The notes beneath the pieces were generated by a model. It saw only the letters and a list, made by a program, of their open reading frames with translations, was not told the origin of the DNA and did not search any database. From positions 189,800,685 to 189,864,684 of the forward strand of contig CM061914.1 of NCBI GenBank assembly GCA_031002005.1: a stretch of DNA of 64,000 nucleotides, read 5' to 3'. This DNA is from Vandiemenella viatica (Eukaryota > Arthropoda > Insecta > Orthoptera > Morabidae). Positions 1 to 10,695 of this stretch are shown here, in pieces (the first letter of the stretch is position 1; each line of letters starts with the position of its first letter). Made by a program: the position numbers and the translations under genes.

Positions 1-122
1 GCATCGGACAGTAACCATCCTATGGTCACAGGCTGGTGATCCTCGTCTGGTCGCTGCATCGAGATCACACTGAGACGGGCTGTTCGACCTCCACCAGAGA
101 CGCTGTCTTTGATATATTAATA

Positions 123-2634
123 CAGGGGTGGCCAAGCTCCTTGATAGTTCGAGCCATTTTTCAAAATTTGAAATGTTTCGCGAGCCGCAATTAAATACGT
201 ATTTTAAAGGTATTAAAAAAATACAGAAATTATATTTATTGAAAACATATTAATAAAAGTACGAAATATGTGTATTGAATTTAGATATTAAAAATTAAAC
301 ACATTTATTTTACGTCTCTTGATAATTCTTTAAAATTTGGTGAATAATTGGTAACAGCACTTCTCAGTAATTCTTCGAGATGCTGATTAGTTAATACTGA
401 TCGGTGTTTGGATTTCACGAATTTTAAAGTGGAATAAAATGATTCACATAAGTATGTTGTTCCGAATATTGAAATAATTCGACAAGCAACCTTTCTTAAT
501 TCAGGGTACTTCGATACTGGTACAAATTTCTAAAATTCAGTAATCGCCGTCGACTTATATTTTAATTGCAGAGCTTGGTCTTCTTGCATCTCTATTAATT
601 CTAATTCTCCAGATACTTTTTGGATCATAATTATATTGAAAATGGAAAACTCATCTTGAATTATGTTAATTTCAAATGGGTTTAGAAAAATTCAAAAGAT
701 GATTTAAAATATTTCAAGTCTTGAAATCTATTTTGGATTTCCATCAATACTCCTTCTAGGTATTTTATATACTCGTTGAGTTTTTCTTATTTAATATTGC
801 AACAATTTTTTTATTCGAGGAAAATGACAAAATGTTTTATTTTTAATGTCCTTTTAAAAAAGTTGTAATTTAGTTTGAAAACTAAATATACACTGTGAGA
901 GGTCAGATATTATTCTATCATTCCCCTGCAATTGTAAATTCAGTGTTTGCAAATGTTCCATAACATCAGTCAAAAATATTAAGTCTTGTAACGCCTCGTC
1001 ATCGTCTAATTTTGAATAGGTTATTTCCTTTTCTTTTAGAAATGCAGTTATCGGATCAAACAAATCTACTAATCGATTTTATACGTTGTAGCTAGATAAC
1101 CATGTAACAATGCAAAAGAAATTAATGTCATTTGTAAGTTCTTCGTCCTTTAATTCTTCAAGGAAATTTTTGAATTGTCGATGATTTTTTGCATTGGTGC
1201 GAATGTAATTTACAATGTGTTTTCATAACATCAGGATTTTTTAAATATTTTGTAACGAGATGTTTTCGGTGAATTATGCAGTGAATCGGTATGAATTGTG
1301 GAATTTGAGAATCATCTCTTAAAAGCCCAATAAAAACCGATGTTTTTATCCAGCATTGCCGGAGCTCCAGTTTATTAAGAGGCACATTAAAGGTTTCCAT
1401 TATGAAATCTAATGCATTTTTAATATTGACACCGCGGGTTGACTCTTGAAGTGCTACTATATCTAATAACTCTTCTTTAACAACGAAGTCAGGTGAAACA
1501 AAACGTATGAAAACTGCCAATTGCGGAAGATCTGTGATATCTGCCGATTCGTCAAGGGCTAAGCTGAATACAATACAGTTCTTAAAATCATTTTTTAAAT
1601 TATATTCAAGAGATGTATTAATTGCAGTTATGCGTCGTTCGGTTGTGTGTCTCGAGACGGAAATTCGCGAAACAATGCTGGATTATTTGGATCTAAAACT
1701 ATAAGTACATCTTCCAAGTTTTTTTTTTAATAAACACTCCCTCTCCATACGGGCTTTTTTCACGAGCAATATTCCAGGCAATAACAAAACTGGCTTCAGC
1801 CAAATTATTAGCTTCATTGCTAAAGGTCATCAAAATTGACTGTTATTTATTTGAATTTGATTTTAAAGAAGCAAGTTTATCTGATCTTAATCTGGAATTT
1901 GGTGGATACTGATTAGAAAACTGAGGATGATTGGTTTCATAATGTCGACGTAAATTGCTAGCTTTATAATTTTTGACCGTAGAATTACAACTAACACATA
2001 ATGCTTTTCAGTTATTGTCAATAAAAAAAGAAATTCTCCTCCCACTCATTATTAAAACTTCTATTTTCTTGGTCGTATTTTCTTCTTTTATTTTCGTTCC
2101 CTGTAGTCATATTTTTAAAAGAACTGGAAATAAATAAAGAAATTTATAAAACACAAATTTGTGTTGTTAAAACAATAACAACACGTGTTATATACCTCGA
2201 AACAAATTATAGTTAACTTACCAAATATTCTAGATTACAAATTATACCCGCAGCAAGAGTGATACAAATTGTTTGCTCCAGAGCACAATGTCAACTGTTC
2301 GTTGCAATGAAAGTTTACAAATTCAAAATCGGTCTGGAGTAGGTCGATTACGGACGATTATGCCACTGTTTATGTTCGTTCGCGCAGTTTTCGATGAGTC
2401 ATATCATTCTTAACTTGGACGGAAATGAAATTTGTTACAACGTTGCACTTAATCTTTCATATTTGTTAACAGTAATTTAAAAGACATTTTGAAACACATA
2501 CGGAACGATTATAATTTTAAAAAAAAAATAACAACACAAAAATGAAAAGGTAACTCGGGTACATTTATCGAGAGCCACAAATAATCCTTCAAAGAGCCGC
2601 ATGTGGCTCGCGAGCCACAGATTGGCCACCCCTG
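123..2634 (-). mobile_element. hAT DNA transposon, complete ends, decayed (GTF2IRD2/ZBED-like)
   Basis: The two ends share an inverted repeat starting CAGGGGTGGCCAA. The element is flanked by a perfect 8-bp duplication TATTAATA (115-122 and 2635-2642), the hallmark of the hAT superfamily. Length is 2512 bp. The interior carries a broken transposase on the minus strand. Both TIRs contain the gagcca/tggctc words typical of this hAT group. The ends and target duplication are seen directly; the subfamily is inferred from the protein fragments. Confidence 0.93.
305..2110 (-). pseudogene. hAT transposase pseudogene (GTF2IRD2/SCAND3/ZBED5-like)
   Basis: Reading the minus strand from an ATG at 2110, the first part encodes a BED/C2H2-like finger (CVSC ... 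LRRHYETNH). A middle part at 1520-1158 resembles the catalytic region of GTF2IRD2-type hAT transposases (VKEELLDIVAL, STRG, PIHCIIHRKHLVTKYL, PDVMKTH). A C-terminal part at 1063-854 has DVMEHLQTLNLQLQGND and SFQTKLQLF. The last segment ends ELLRSAVTNYSP...SRDVK at a stop at 305. Several stops and frameshifts break the frame, and the expected second DDE residue region is replaced by unrelated sequence near 1340. Such transposases normally cut and paste the element in the nucleus; this copy cannot make a full protein. Confidence 0.85.
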
Positions 2635-2642
2635 TATTAATA

Positions 2643-3213
2643 TACACTCACCAGGTCTGAATCATTGTGTTCTTTGAGACTGCGAATGACCCGTAAGCGA
2701 TTTGAGACAGAATTATGCTCACCAAGCAGACCTAATTCTGAGCTAGCTGGCATTTTTATCGAACATTATGTGTTGTGGAGGCCTTGCAAATCACAAGTTC
2801 CATATTTTCTTTAACTTAACGGCGTCCGAGATTAATATTCATATACATATGTCTTAATTACTGACATTTACTATCGTTTTATATTGTGCATATTTGTCAT
2901 CTTTTAATAATCTAACTTCATTAGATAATTTCCGATTAAAGTAAATTCATTCAATTGTTTGCTTGGATAAATCGGCCAATTGTAACGTCTAGGCTTGTTT
3001 GATATTCCAGTTATTTTATGTTAAAAAAGCCAAATGAAAAAATAAATAAATATCAATGTCAGGTTTCCTTGCGATCTGGCGGTGTTAAGATTCTTGCCAA
3101 GCCAAAATAAAATATTTTTTTAAATAATTAAAATTTATAATAACCCCCTCTCCTAAAGCAATCTCATTACAACAAAGAGTATTAAAAACATCTTCTGAGT
3201 CGTTTACTCTATT
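2643..3213. other. Unannotated AT-rich spacer
   Basis: No recognisable coding frame, RNA or repeat terminus was seen between the hAT element and the LINE fragment that follows. Confidence 0.5.
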
Positions 3214-3489
3214 TTACATACTATACTTTTCATACATTATTAATAGGAAAAGGTATAAAGTATACCAAAAATTAAGTATGATGCATTTCCGCTCTTTTGA
3301 CATACCTGTTACTGATAGTGTTCTGCAGTAATTTTCAGAAACAAAGCCCTTCTTTGTAAACCTCTCCAACTCCTGTATTTGATACTCAAAATGTTTGTTT
3401 TCTGGTATGCTCATTTCTAATTGTGTTGTTAAGCTCGTCCTCCAATTTAGACCCTCCCGTTTCTGCTTCATTACTCCTAATGCTCTCAC
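3214..3489 (-). pseudogene. LINE reverse-transcriptase C-terminal fragment
   Basis: On the minus strand, 3408-3290 encodes a segment with HFEYQIQELERF and an SVTGMSKE tail. It matches, at DNA level, the plus-strand LINE at about 5400-5510 of this window (same order: FEYQMQELE, then SVTDMTKE). That stretch is typical of the region after the RT domain in non-LTR elements (FVCGNYRR..SVT..L). The upstream part (3409-3489) does not align with the second copy and may be another fragment. No intact frame. Confidence 0.5.
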
Positions 3490-3709
3490 TATACCACTAA
3501 CTTACAAATCCTCAGTAACTTTTTCTCCATCCTTATCTACAAGAATTTCAACACCCTCAATTCCCTTCACGCTTCTAAAATAGCCACAAACATTTCTCGA
3601 TGCATCAGTCAATGGTGCGATAACTCTGATTTCTTTCTGTAGGCAACATCTACTTTACCTACGACCATTTCCTTTTCTACTTCTTCACACTTAGAAAGGA
3701 AAGTTAATT

Positions 3710-3967
3710 CCTTTCTTTATTAATCGCCTTTATTTGGAACCGTTGAGCGGCCATAAAATTTTACCACTAACAGAGATACAAAAGATGGCGGTAGCTCAGA
3801 ATCACAAAGGTTGACTGCCGCTGGTGGAGTAGCGTCACAAGGGCAAGGTGCTTCTCGCAGCTGGAACCTGTCGCACAGCACACAAATAGCAGCACGTGTT
3901 CATCGCTGTTCGAGTCTCGGTGACTCTCCAGCAGCCCGCCTCCCAGCCTTCAGCTGGGAGGAATGAA

Positions 3968-4004
<37 letters not shown>
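3710..4004 (+). repeat. SINE-like unit built on a LINE 5' UTR, with poly(A) tail
   Basis: The first ~190 bp resemble, with perhaps 70% identity by eye, the 5' UTR of the Jockey-type LINE at 20937-20740 (shared words: GAGATACAAAAGA, CTTCTCGCAGCTG, CAGCACACAAATAG). It then runs into unrelated sequence and a 35-A tract (3970-4004). No LINE ORF follows. It may be a chimeric non-autonomous retroelement or an internally deleted LINE copy. Confidence 0.5.
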
Positions 4005-4006
<2 letters not shown>

Positions 4007-4374
4007 ACATCGCTGTTGTCTAATCAAATACAGTAGGAATCTGTGTAGTCGTTATCAATTTTCATAAAAACAGCTAACGAATAAAATCATTTTTTAAAAT
4101 AAAATATGATATGGAGTAATTGATCTGCAATTTTCATGGCAAAAACATGTTTAACGTTCGATATATTTTTACTCGAAAATTTCACATAAACGGGAAGTAA
4201 ATGGTGTTATTCATCAACTGGTTTCTGTTATAATTGTTATCATTTGTATTTGACAAAGGGTTAGTTGCTACATGTTCCAATTTCTATTGATATACTTGCG
4301 TGGTGGCGTTGATGACGTAAGACTGAAGTTTGGTATTGGGTGGCATTAGGTCATTATTTTTTACACTAAACGCA

Positions 4375-4540
4375 GAAAAAGAAGACGCTGATGGACATGA
4401 CAGATTTTATCAAAGGATACGCATTCGGTAAAACTCTCTTGGACAAACTGAGATTGGAAGATGCCATTGCATACCATAATTTCATGCAGTCAACCCCAAA
4501 CGATTTTCTCCTCCTGATTTACTTTTCCTGTTCTATGTAA
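4375..4540 (+). pseudogene. PIF/Harbinger transposase fragment (possible)
   Basis: One plus-strand frame reads KTLLDKLRLEDAIAYHNFMQ followed by STPNDFLLL. This resembles the N-terminal region of HARBI1/PIF-type nucleases (L..LR.ED...YRNF.RM.P..F). Only about 50 codons are visible. There are no catalytic residues in view, so it is a remnant at best. PIF-like MITEs with TTA/TAA duplications are frequent elsewhere in the window, which makes the assignment plausible. Confidence 0.4.
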
Positions 4541-4716
4541 AACTGAGTCTTCAAATTCTGGAATTTCTTTTCACATCGGTAATCGGTAGTTCAAGTTTTC
4601 GGAATTGTATTTTGTTTTTATCTCTGTCTTTTGTAGTCACTTGGAGTAATGTCCCATAGACAGGAACAACGCGGAAAATGTCCAGTTCCAGAAATGTAGT
4701 ACTCAAATCCTACTGA

Positions 4717-5815
4717 ATGAAGGTGAACCGCGTTGAAAGCGTTCGACAGGGAAATCATGAAAGGGTCAAGGGTTTTGACAGAGTGAGCCATAAAATGCTA
4801 GTAAATAACCTAAGAACTATTAGATTGGATGAGAAAGTGATTTTCTGGATGGAACAATTTTTAAAAGGTAGAAAACAGAAAGTTAGGCTAGGAAATACAG
4901 TATCAAAACAAGTGGAAGTAAATATGGGAGTGCCATAGGGCAGCGTATTGGGACCATTGCTATTCATTATTCTAATGAATAATACTTGTGTTGACAGTTT
5001 ACTACAAGAAATTAGAATGTTTGCAGATGACATAATGATATATAAAAGGATAAAAACGGTACAGGATTGTAAACAGTTGCAGGGTGATCTAGACAGGATA
5101 TGTAGTTGGGTTGGTAAACATGGGATGAAGGTAAATGCAAAGAAGAGTCAGCTAATTAGATATACAAATAATAAACTAAATGTAGGGAATAAATTGCTTA
5201 TTGAAATGTAAGTATCTTGGCATTACATTTGATAATAAGCTTAACTGGACTGGACACATTGGACAGGTAATAGGAAAAGGTTTCAAAGTTCTGCATTTGT
5301 TGGAGAGAGTGATGAGGGGATGTACGAGAGAAGTAAAGGAATTGGGTTACAAAGCTATGGTCAGAACATTGCTCGAATATGGTAGTGTAGTATGAGGCCC
5401 ACATTTTGAGTATCAAATGCAGGAGTTGGAGAGGGTGCAATGAAGGGCTGCTTGGTTTGTTTCTGGAAATTATCGCAGAATGCAATCAGTGACGGATATG
5501 ACAAAGGAGCTGGAATGGGATTCATTGCAAGTCAGAAGGAGAGGGAAGTGGGTCGTGGGAATATACAAGGCGTATATTGGTGACGACACGTGGAAAGATA
5601 TTGGTGTAGGTATGAAAAGTAGTGCATGGTAGAGAAAAGATGACCATGACGACAAATCGGCACTCGATTTAAGGCACAAGGGTGTGGAAAGATTTTCTTT
5701 CGTTGGTTAGGGGGTCAGGTATTGGAATAAGTTAGGAAGGGAATTTATGAATAATTTTCCAGAAATGCCAAAGGAATCTAAAGTTGAAATTAGTAAAGAG
5801 GAAAAAGTAGATGGG
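4717..5815 (+). pseudogene. LINE reverse transcriptase pseudogene
   Basis: Consecutive plus-strand frames give the RT series. FDRVSHKML (4775) is the region of the first catalytic Asp. GVP is followed by a stop, then GSVLGPLLF (4930-4965). FADDIMIYK (5020) is the catalytic box, with F instead of Y. A thumb-like CSWVGKHGMKVNAKKSQ follows. Downstream segments show FEYQMQELERV, a SVTDMTKELEW block and a final VRYWNKLGREF block typical of LINE C-termini. At least three stops or frameshifts are present. The tail at 5812-5880 recurs at 48600-48680, so it marks the 3' end of this family. Confidence 0.8.
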
Positions 5816-6182
5816 TGCAGGAAAGGGTAAAAATGGGTGCGTAGGAAAATCGCCACAGGAGCGTGCGCTCTATAGCAATTACATTAATTTGTATCTATCC
5901 CCGCCGCCAGACTTTGGTAGTCACGAGCCGCTAGGAGGTTTGCAGCGTTTTTACTTGATGTCGTGGCTGCTTACTTCCATAAGCTATATTATCGACTCTT
6001 TACATTTCTCTTCTACCAGTAATCAACAGTTTTCTTTGTTGCATGTAGTGAATTCTGCGTGATGCACCCAGGCTACATTTATCAGTATGACTCATTAAAG
6101 ATATGAGTAAGCCCTTAACTGAAATACCAATTTCTTGAAAATTCATTGATTTAGTTAGTCTTATATATGTATATATATTATA
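5816..6182. other. LINE 3' tail and unassigned sequence
   Basis: 5812-5880 (gggtgcgtaggaaaat, then ggagcgtgcgctc) is shared with 48600-48680 and is probably a LINE 3' UTR end. The remainder up to the Helitron-like element has no recognisable content. Confidence 0.5.
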
Positions 6183-6677
6183 CTAACTGTTACCCGCGAC
6201 TTCGTACGCGTGGATTTAGTATTTGATTGCTAGAATTGGATACACAAAGCTGAAAGTTACCTAAGATATGTCGACATAATATGACGGGAACGCCATCGAT
6301 ATACCATTCTACCGTCGAACCTGTCTCATTTATTCATATCGGAAAAAAGTATCCTATTTCGTTCCTAATGATACAAAGTATTTCGGTACATCGGTATACA
6401 CATATAGTCGTCAAAAGGTAAAAAAAAAAAGACGGAGGCTTACTTTCGCATATATAATATTATTAGTTTAGATCACATACAAACTGCCTGTGGAACCAGT
6501 ATACCATGAATAAAGTAAACACTTAGCGCACTATTCTATCGCCACAACATGGTATCCTCACTATAAAATCCTAGGCTTGGCTCAAACTATGAAAAACAAT
6601 TCATAAAAAGTTTTGCTGTCTGTGGGGTTTGAACCGAAGCCACACGGGAGTTTCCATAAATAAGCAAGCACGTTACC

Positions 6678-6679
<2 letters not shown>
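6183..6679 (-). mobile_element. Non-autonomous Helitron-like element, truncated by a LINE
   Basis: This is the reverse complement of 24552-24050. It carries the 3' hairpin (CGCG..CGCG) and the terminal AACAGTTAG, a CTRR-like end with one substitution. It also has the internal tRNA-like box GGTTTGAACC in reverse. The 5' part is missing because the poly(T) start of a LINE (6680) interrupts it. Confidence 0.7.
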
Positions 6680-6736
<57 letters not shown>

Positions 6737-7865
6737 GGCCTCCTTCCTCCCCTTCAGCCCTACCTTTCGCTCACCATTAAGTCGGCTCTTTGCCTGGCTC
6801 TATGCCTTTGTTTATTAATTCATGGGGTGTTCTGTTCCCCCTTTTCCATAATGTGTTTATCATTCATTTTTTTCTAGTTTTGGTGTTTTCTTACTTTATT
6901 CGTTTATAACAATTAAGAAATTTGCAAAGGAGCTTTTATTTTGAGCGGGGTGTCAATTTGTTGTATTCTTCTGTTAGGTAAAACCAGTATTCTTGTTTTG
7001 CCCTTATTTGAGAATGTGTAGTAGATGGCGTGTCCTAGTAGCCACATTGTGGCATTATGTTTTGTATCGGGATACGCTCTCCTCTGTGGTCTTATTAAAT
7101 CTTCGGTTCTGATCTGATTTTTTGCGGTCCTGTTTATTATCGCGACTTTTTCCTTAGTCCATCCCCATATTTCTTTCATTTCTTCACACTCAAATCTGTG
7201 GACTAGGGTATCGATTTGTTGGCATTGGCTGCACTTGTTGTATTGCTGAGATGTATTGAATGTAGTTTCTCTTTAGTGCTTATCATATCATTAACCACTT
7301 TGTACCACGTGGATTTAACCCCCAGATTTAACGTTTATTGTTGACATTTTTCCAAATTTGCTGCCAGCTGCAATGTTTGTATTTGTATCTTCTTGTCTGT
7401 TCCTTTGGTTTTGACAATTCATTTCTTCTAGGAGGTGTCTTGTTTTGATCTTGGGGCTTTGTTTCTGTGATAGGTAGCTGATTTCTAGATGGTATTGCTT
7501 TATATGACTCAATTTGTGGTGGATTCCTCCTACATTCACCGGTGGTGTTTTGCTGATTGGTTGTAGTTCATTTGCCAGTACGCTGGTTATACTTTGTGGT
7601 AGGTTGTTTAAGATCTTCAGCATTGTTGTAATAAATAATGCTCTGCACTTCAGCTCTATGTCGATTAGTCCTAAACCTCCTTTCATTTTAGGGAAGAGTC
7701 ACTGTTGTATTTTTATTTTAAAGATGTTTCCTCTTAGTATGAAGTTAAAAGGCACGAAGTTATTCTCTTGGCGATTGAAGCTGGAATTGGGAATATGCTG
7801 CCTAAGTATAATAGTTTTGAAACTATGTATTCATTGACAAGATCCACTTTCTGGTACATATTTAG
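6680..7865 (-). pseudogene. 3' part of a LINE with zinc-binding RT tail
   Basis: A 56-nt T tract (6680-6735) is the poly(A) tail of a minus-strand LINE. Minus-strand frames show KGGLGLIDIELKCRALF (7686), then EISYLSQKQSPKIKTRHLL. Further on comes a CSQCQQIDTLVHRFEC motif (about 7240-7190; C-X2-C-X7-H-X3-C), followed by MKEIWGWTKEKVA. This matches the zinc-binding region found after the RT domain in several LINE clades. The RT core would lie inside the assembly gap. At least one frameshift is visible. Confidence 0.75.
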
Positions 7866-8865
7866 NNNNNNNNNNNNNNNNNNNNNNNNNNNNNNNNNNN
7901 NNNNNNNNNNNNNNNNNNNNNNNNNNNNNNNNNNNNNNNNNNNNNNNNNNNNNNNNNNNNNNNNNNNNNNNNNNNNNNNNNNNNNNNNNNNNNNNNNNNN
8001 NNNNNNNNNNNNNNNNNNNNNNNNNNNNNNNNNNNNNNNNNNNNNNNNNNNNNNNNNNNNNNNNNNNNNNNNNNNNNNNNNNNNNNNNNNNNNNNNNNNN
8101 NNNNNNNNNNNNNNNNNNNNNNNNNNNNNNNNNNNNNNNNNNNNNNNNNNNNNNNNNNNNNNNNNNNNNNNNNNNNNNNNNNNNNNNNNNNNNNNNNNNN
8201 NNNNNNNNNNNNNNNNNNNNNNNNNNNNNNNNNNNNNNNNNNNNNNNNNNNNNNNNNNNNNNNNNNNNNNNNNNNNNNNNNNNNNNNNNNNNNNNNNNNN
8301 NNNNNNNNNNNNNNNNNNNNNNNNNNNNNNNNNNNNNNNNNNNNNNNNNNNNNNNNNNNNNNNNNNNNNNNNNNNNNNNNNNNNNNNNNNNNNNNNNNNN
8401 NNNNNNNNNNNNNNNNNNNNNNNNNNNNNNNNNNNNNNNNNNNNNNNNNNNNNNNNNNNNNNNNNNNNNNNNNNNNNNNNNNNNNNNNNNNNNNNNNNNN
8501 NNNNNNNNNNNNNNNNNNNNNNNNNNNNNNNNNNNNNNNNNNNNNNNNNNNNNNNNNNNNNNNNNNNNNNNNNNNNNNNNNNNNNNNNNNNNNNNNNNNN
8601 NNNNNNNNNNNNNNNNNNNNNNNNNNNNNNNNNNNNNNNNNNNNNNNNNNNNNNNNNNNNNNNNNNNNNNNNNNNNNNNNNNNNNNNNNNNNNNNNNNNN
8701 NNNNNNNNNNNNNNNNNNNNNNNNNNNNNNNNNNNNNNNNNNNNNNNNNNNNNNNNNNNNNNNNNNNNNNNNNNNNNNNNNNNNNNNNNNNNNNNNNNNN
8801 NNNNNNNNNNNNNNNNNNNNNNNNNNNNNNNNNNNNNNNNNNNNNNNNNNNNNNNNNNNNNNNNN
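7866..8865. other. Assembly gap (1000 N)
   Basis: Exactly 1000 ambiguous bases. The left edge is inside a LINE and the right edge is a (TA)n tract next to a foldback element, a combination likely to break assembly. Confidence 0.99.

Positions 8866-8900
<35 letters not shown>
8866..8900. repeat. (TA)n microsatellite
   Basis: Uninterrupted TA dinucleotides from the gap edge to the foldback element. Confidence 0.95.
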
Positions 8901-8903
<3 letters not shown>

Positions 8904-9373
8904 GGTGTCCAGAAAAGGACTCCCTGATTTCAAAATTAAATATCTCGAAAACAAAGATCGATAGAGGAATGCAGTAAACGGTATGTTTATTGTGACAGCT
9001 GTAAGAAGTGTATACAGCAGTGTGAAATAATAGTTACAAAAGCTGCTAACAGATGGCGCTGTAATCGCCATACGTAATGCCTAAATAGTGATCCGAAGCT
9101 CAGGATAGTGCTAATGGTGAACATTTTGAAAACATTGTGATGTGATTGTTTGCAAAGATTGTTTTCATACGATTATTTCACTTATGTATGCTGATATGAG
9201 CTGTACAGCGTACAGCGCCATCTGTTAGCAGCTTTTGTAACTATTATTTCACACTGCTGTATACACTTCTTACAGCTGTCACAATAAACATACCGTTTAC
9301 TGCATTCCTCTATCGATCTTTGCTTTCGAGATATTTAATTTTGAAATAAGGGAGTCCTTTTCTGGACACCCTG
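8901..9373. mobile_element. Foldback MITE with TA target duplication
   Basis: The element begins CAGGGTGTCCAGAAAAGGAC and ends with its inverse. The arms are about 165 bp each and nearly identical, including the block ACAGATGGCGCTGTA. It is flanked by TA on both sides, as in Tc1/mariner-type MITEs. The central ~145 bp are single copy. No coding capacity. Confidence 0.92.

Positions 9374-9408
<35 letters not shown>
9374..9408. repeat. (TA)n(TG)n microsatellite
   Basis: TA repeats change to TG repeats and end at 9408. Confidence 0.9.
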
Positions 9409-9409
<1 letters not shown>

Positions 9410-9790
9410 GCTTTCGGCCTTATCATCCACACAGCCAAGTTCTTTGCGTTTTATTACAATTCACATTTCATTTCTTTACAGTTCTGCTTACATAGTTTAA
9501 CAATTTACATTTCATTTCCTTTACAGTTTTTAAAAATACATAATTTACATTACATTACAGTTCTATACACAACAGGTACCTACAGTTTAACGTGGAATCC
9601 GAACCACGGAAGCGTTCTGGCGTACTTCACATTACACAGCAAGCTGTGCCAAAGACGAAGTCGATTTAAGTGTCTTCAAAACTCCCCGCCGAGACAGGGA
9701 TTCGAACCGGGAACCATTCGATCCGCAGTCAGACACCTGAGCCAGCAGTTTGCCACAAACATACTGTTTACCCAAACAAAAATCGCCCAA
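9410..9790 (-). mobile_element. tRNA-derived SINE
   Basis: In reverse orientation it has an A-box-like TGGCTCAGGTGTCTG and a B box GGTTCGAATCC (around 9700). The tail shares a block with the plus-strand SINE at 49790-49990 (both carry the accacgga/tccgtggt and cattacac words). The left part is AT-rich tail sequence with repeated caatttacatttcattt units. Confidence 0.7.
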
Positions 9791-9929
9791 CGCGCCTAAA
9801 AACGTTTTCACTTTCAAAAAATAAAAATACAACTTAGTCCACAACTCGAAGGTTGGTCGAATCTTCCCGAAGGATATGTTCCGCGCTATTGAGTCAAAGG
9901 CAGGAAGGCCGATTCCTTTCCTCAGAGGA

Positions 9930-10085
9930 GTACAATTCAAAGTGGAATCAGAACCACGTAGCTCATACAGTCGAATACAACTACTACAGATTTCAGCTGA
10001 GCACGGGATTTGAACTCGCGACCGAAGAGAGAAACTTACTGAAGTAAGCGCTTCAACCGCCGAGCTACCTGACCACCTTGTTTTG
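9930..10085 (-). mobile_element. tRNA-derived SINE head, second family
   Basis: Reverse strand reads GGTGGTCAGGTAGCTCGGCG (A-box region) and a B-box-like GAGTTCAAATCCC, about 50 nt apart, as in a tRNA-related SINE head. A related head is at 49560-49640. Confidence 0.6.
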
Positions 10086-10224
10086 AAGGATACGTGTGCT
10101 AAGTAATAACAGAATCGAATAAAAACTGTGGGGATTGTATGAACAACGGTGACACAAATTAAGGTGAGGGGGGAATGGAGGAGAGGGTTAGGTTTCTGTA
10201 AATAAGACGTAAGCAGTGTTTTTC

Positions 10225-10405
10225 TGATAAGAGAAAACAGTAAAAAATATCTTCTGGAATTAATATGGAAAAAGCTATGCTATGTGACACACGGGGAGGA
10301 AGGGGGGGGGGGGGGTAGAAGCAAAACCCACTTCAGCCTATGTTGGGAGGAGAGGAGGAATTCAAAGGAGGCCAAAATGGAACCACGTATTTTGTGGACG
10401 CTCCC
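10225..10405 (-). repeat. Fragment of the PIF-like ACGTAG MITE
   Basis: Shares the series agagaaaacag, cttctggaatt, a long G run, then gaaccacg, and the terminal ggacgctccc followed by TTAA with the intact copies at 32384-32750 and 58694-59064. One end is missing. Confidence 0.7.
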
Positions 10406-10573
10406 TTAAAGCAAAGTTTCATAAAATTTCTGGTCGCTTTCAGTAGTTACCGTAAAAAATTGTTCCAATTCTTTCAACGAGTGTTACGACTTTTGATGAA
10501 TCAGGTCAAAATGTTAATATAAATGCTTACGGGATTATCGTTGCGTTGCTATACTCCTCCTTCTTTTTTTTCC

Positions 10574-10605
10574 GACGTTTCAACCTAGTCTTAGGTCTTC
10601 TTCAG
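10574..10605 (-). other. Hammerhead-like structured motif (copy 1)
   Basis: Minus strand reads CTGAAGA, A, GACCTA, loop AGAC, TAGGTT, GAAACGTC. The two 6-nt segments pair fully, counting one G-U. The layout is the same as at 21184-21317, 31051-31085 and their copies. Function is not shown. Confidence 0.55.
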
Positions 10606-10695
10606 GGATCGTGTGCGGAATCTGCTACAGATTGTGATCTGCTGGAGACCGGCGTGGCTAGTTGTTTACTTATTTGTACTGTCGATTGTCTGATT

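Noticed and set aside
7734..9071. Apparent 445-codon minus and 398-codon plus open frames
   Set aside because: They run through the 1000-N gap; the real flanking residues are a LINE fragment and TA-repeat translation.
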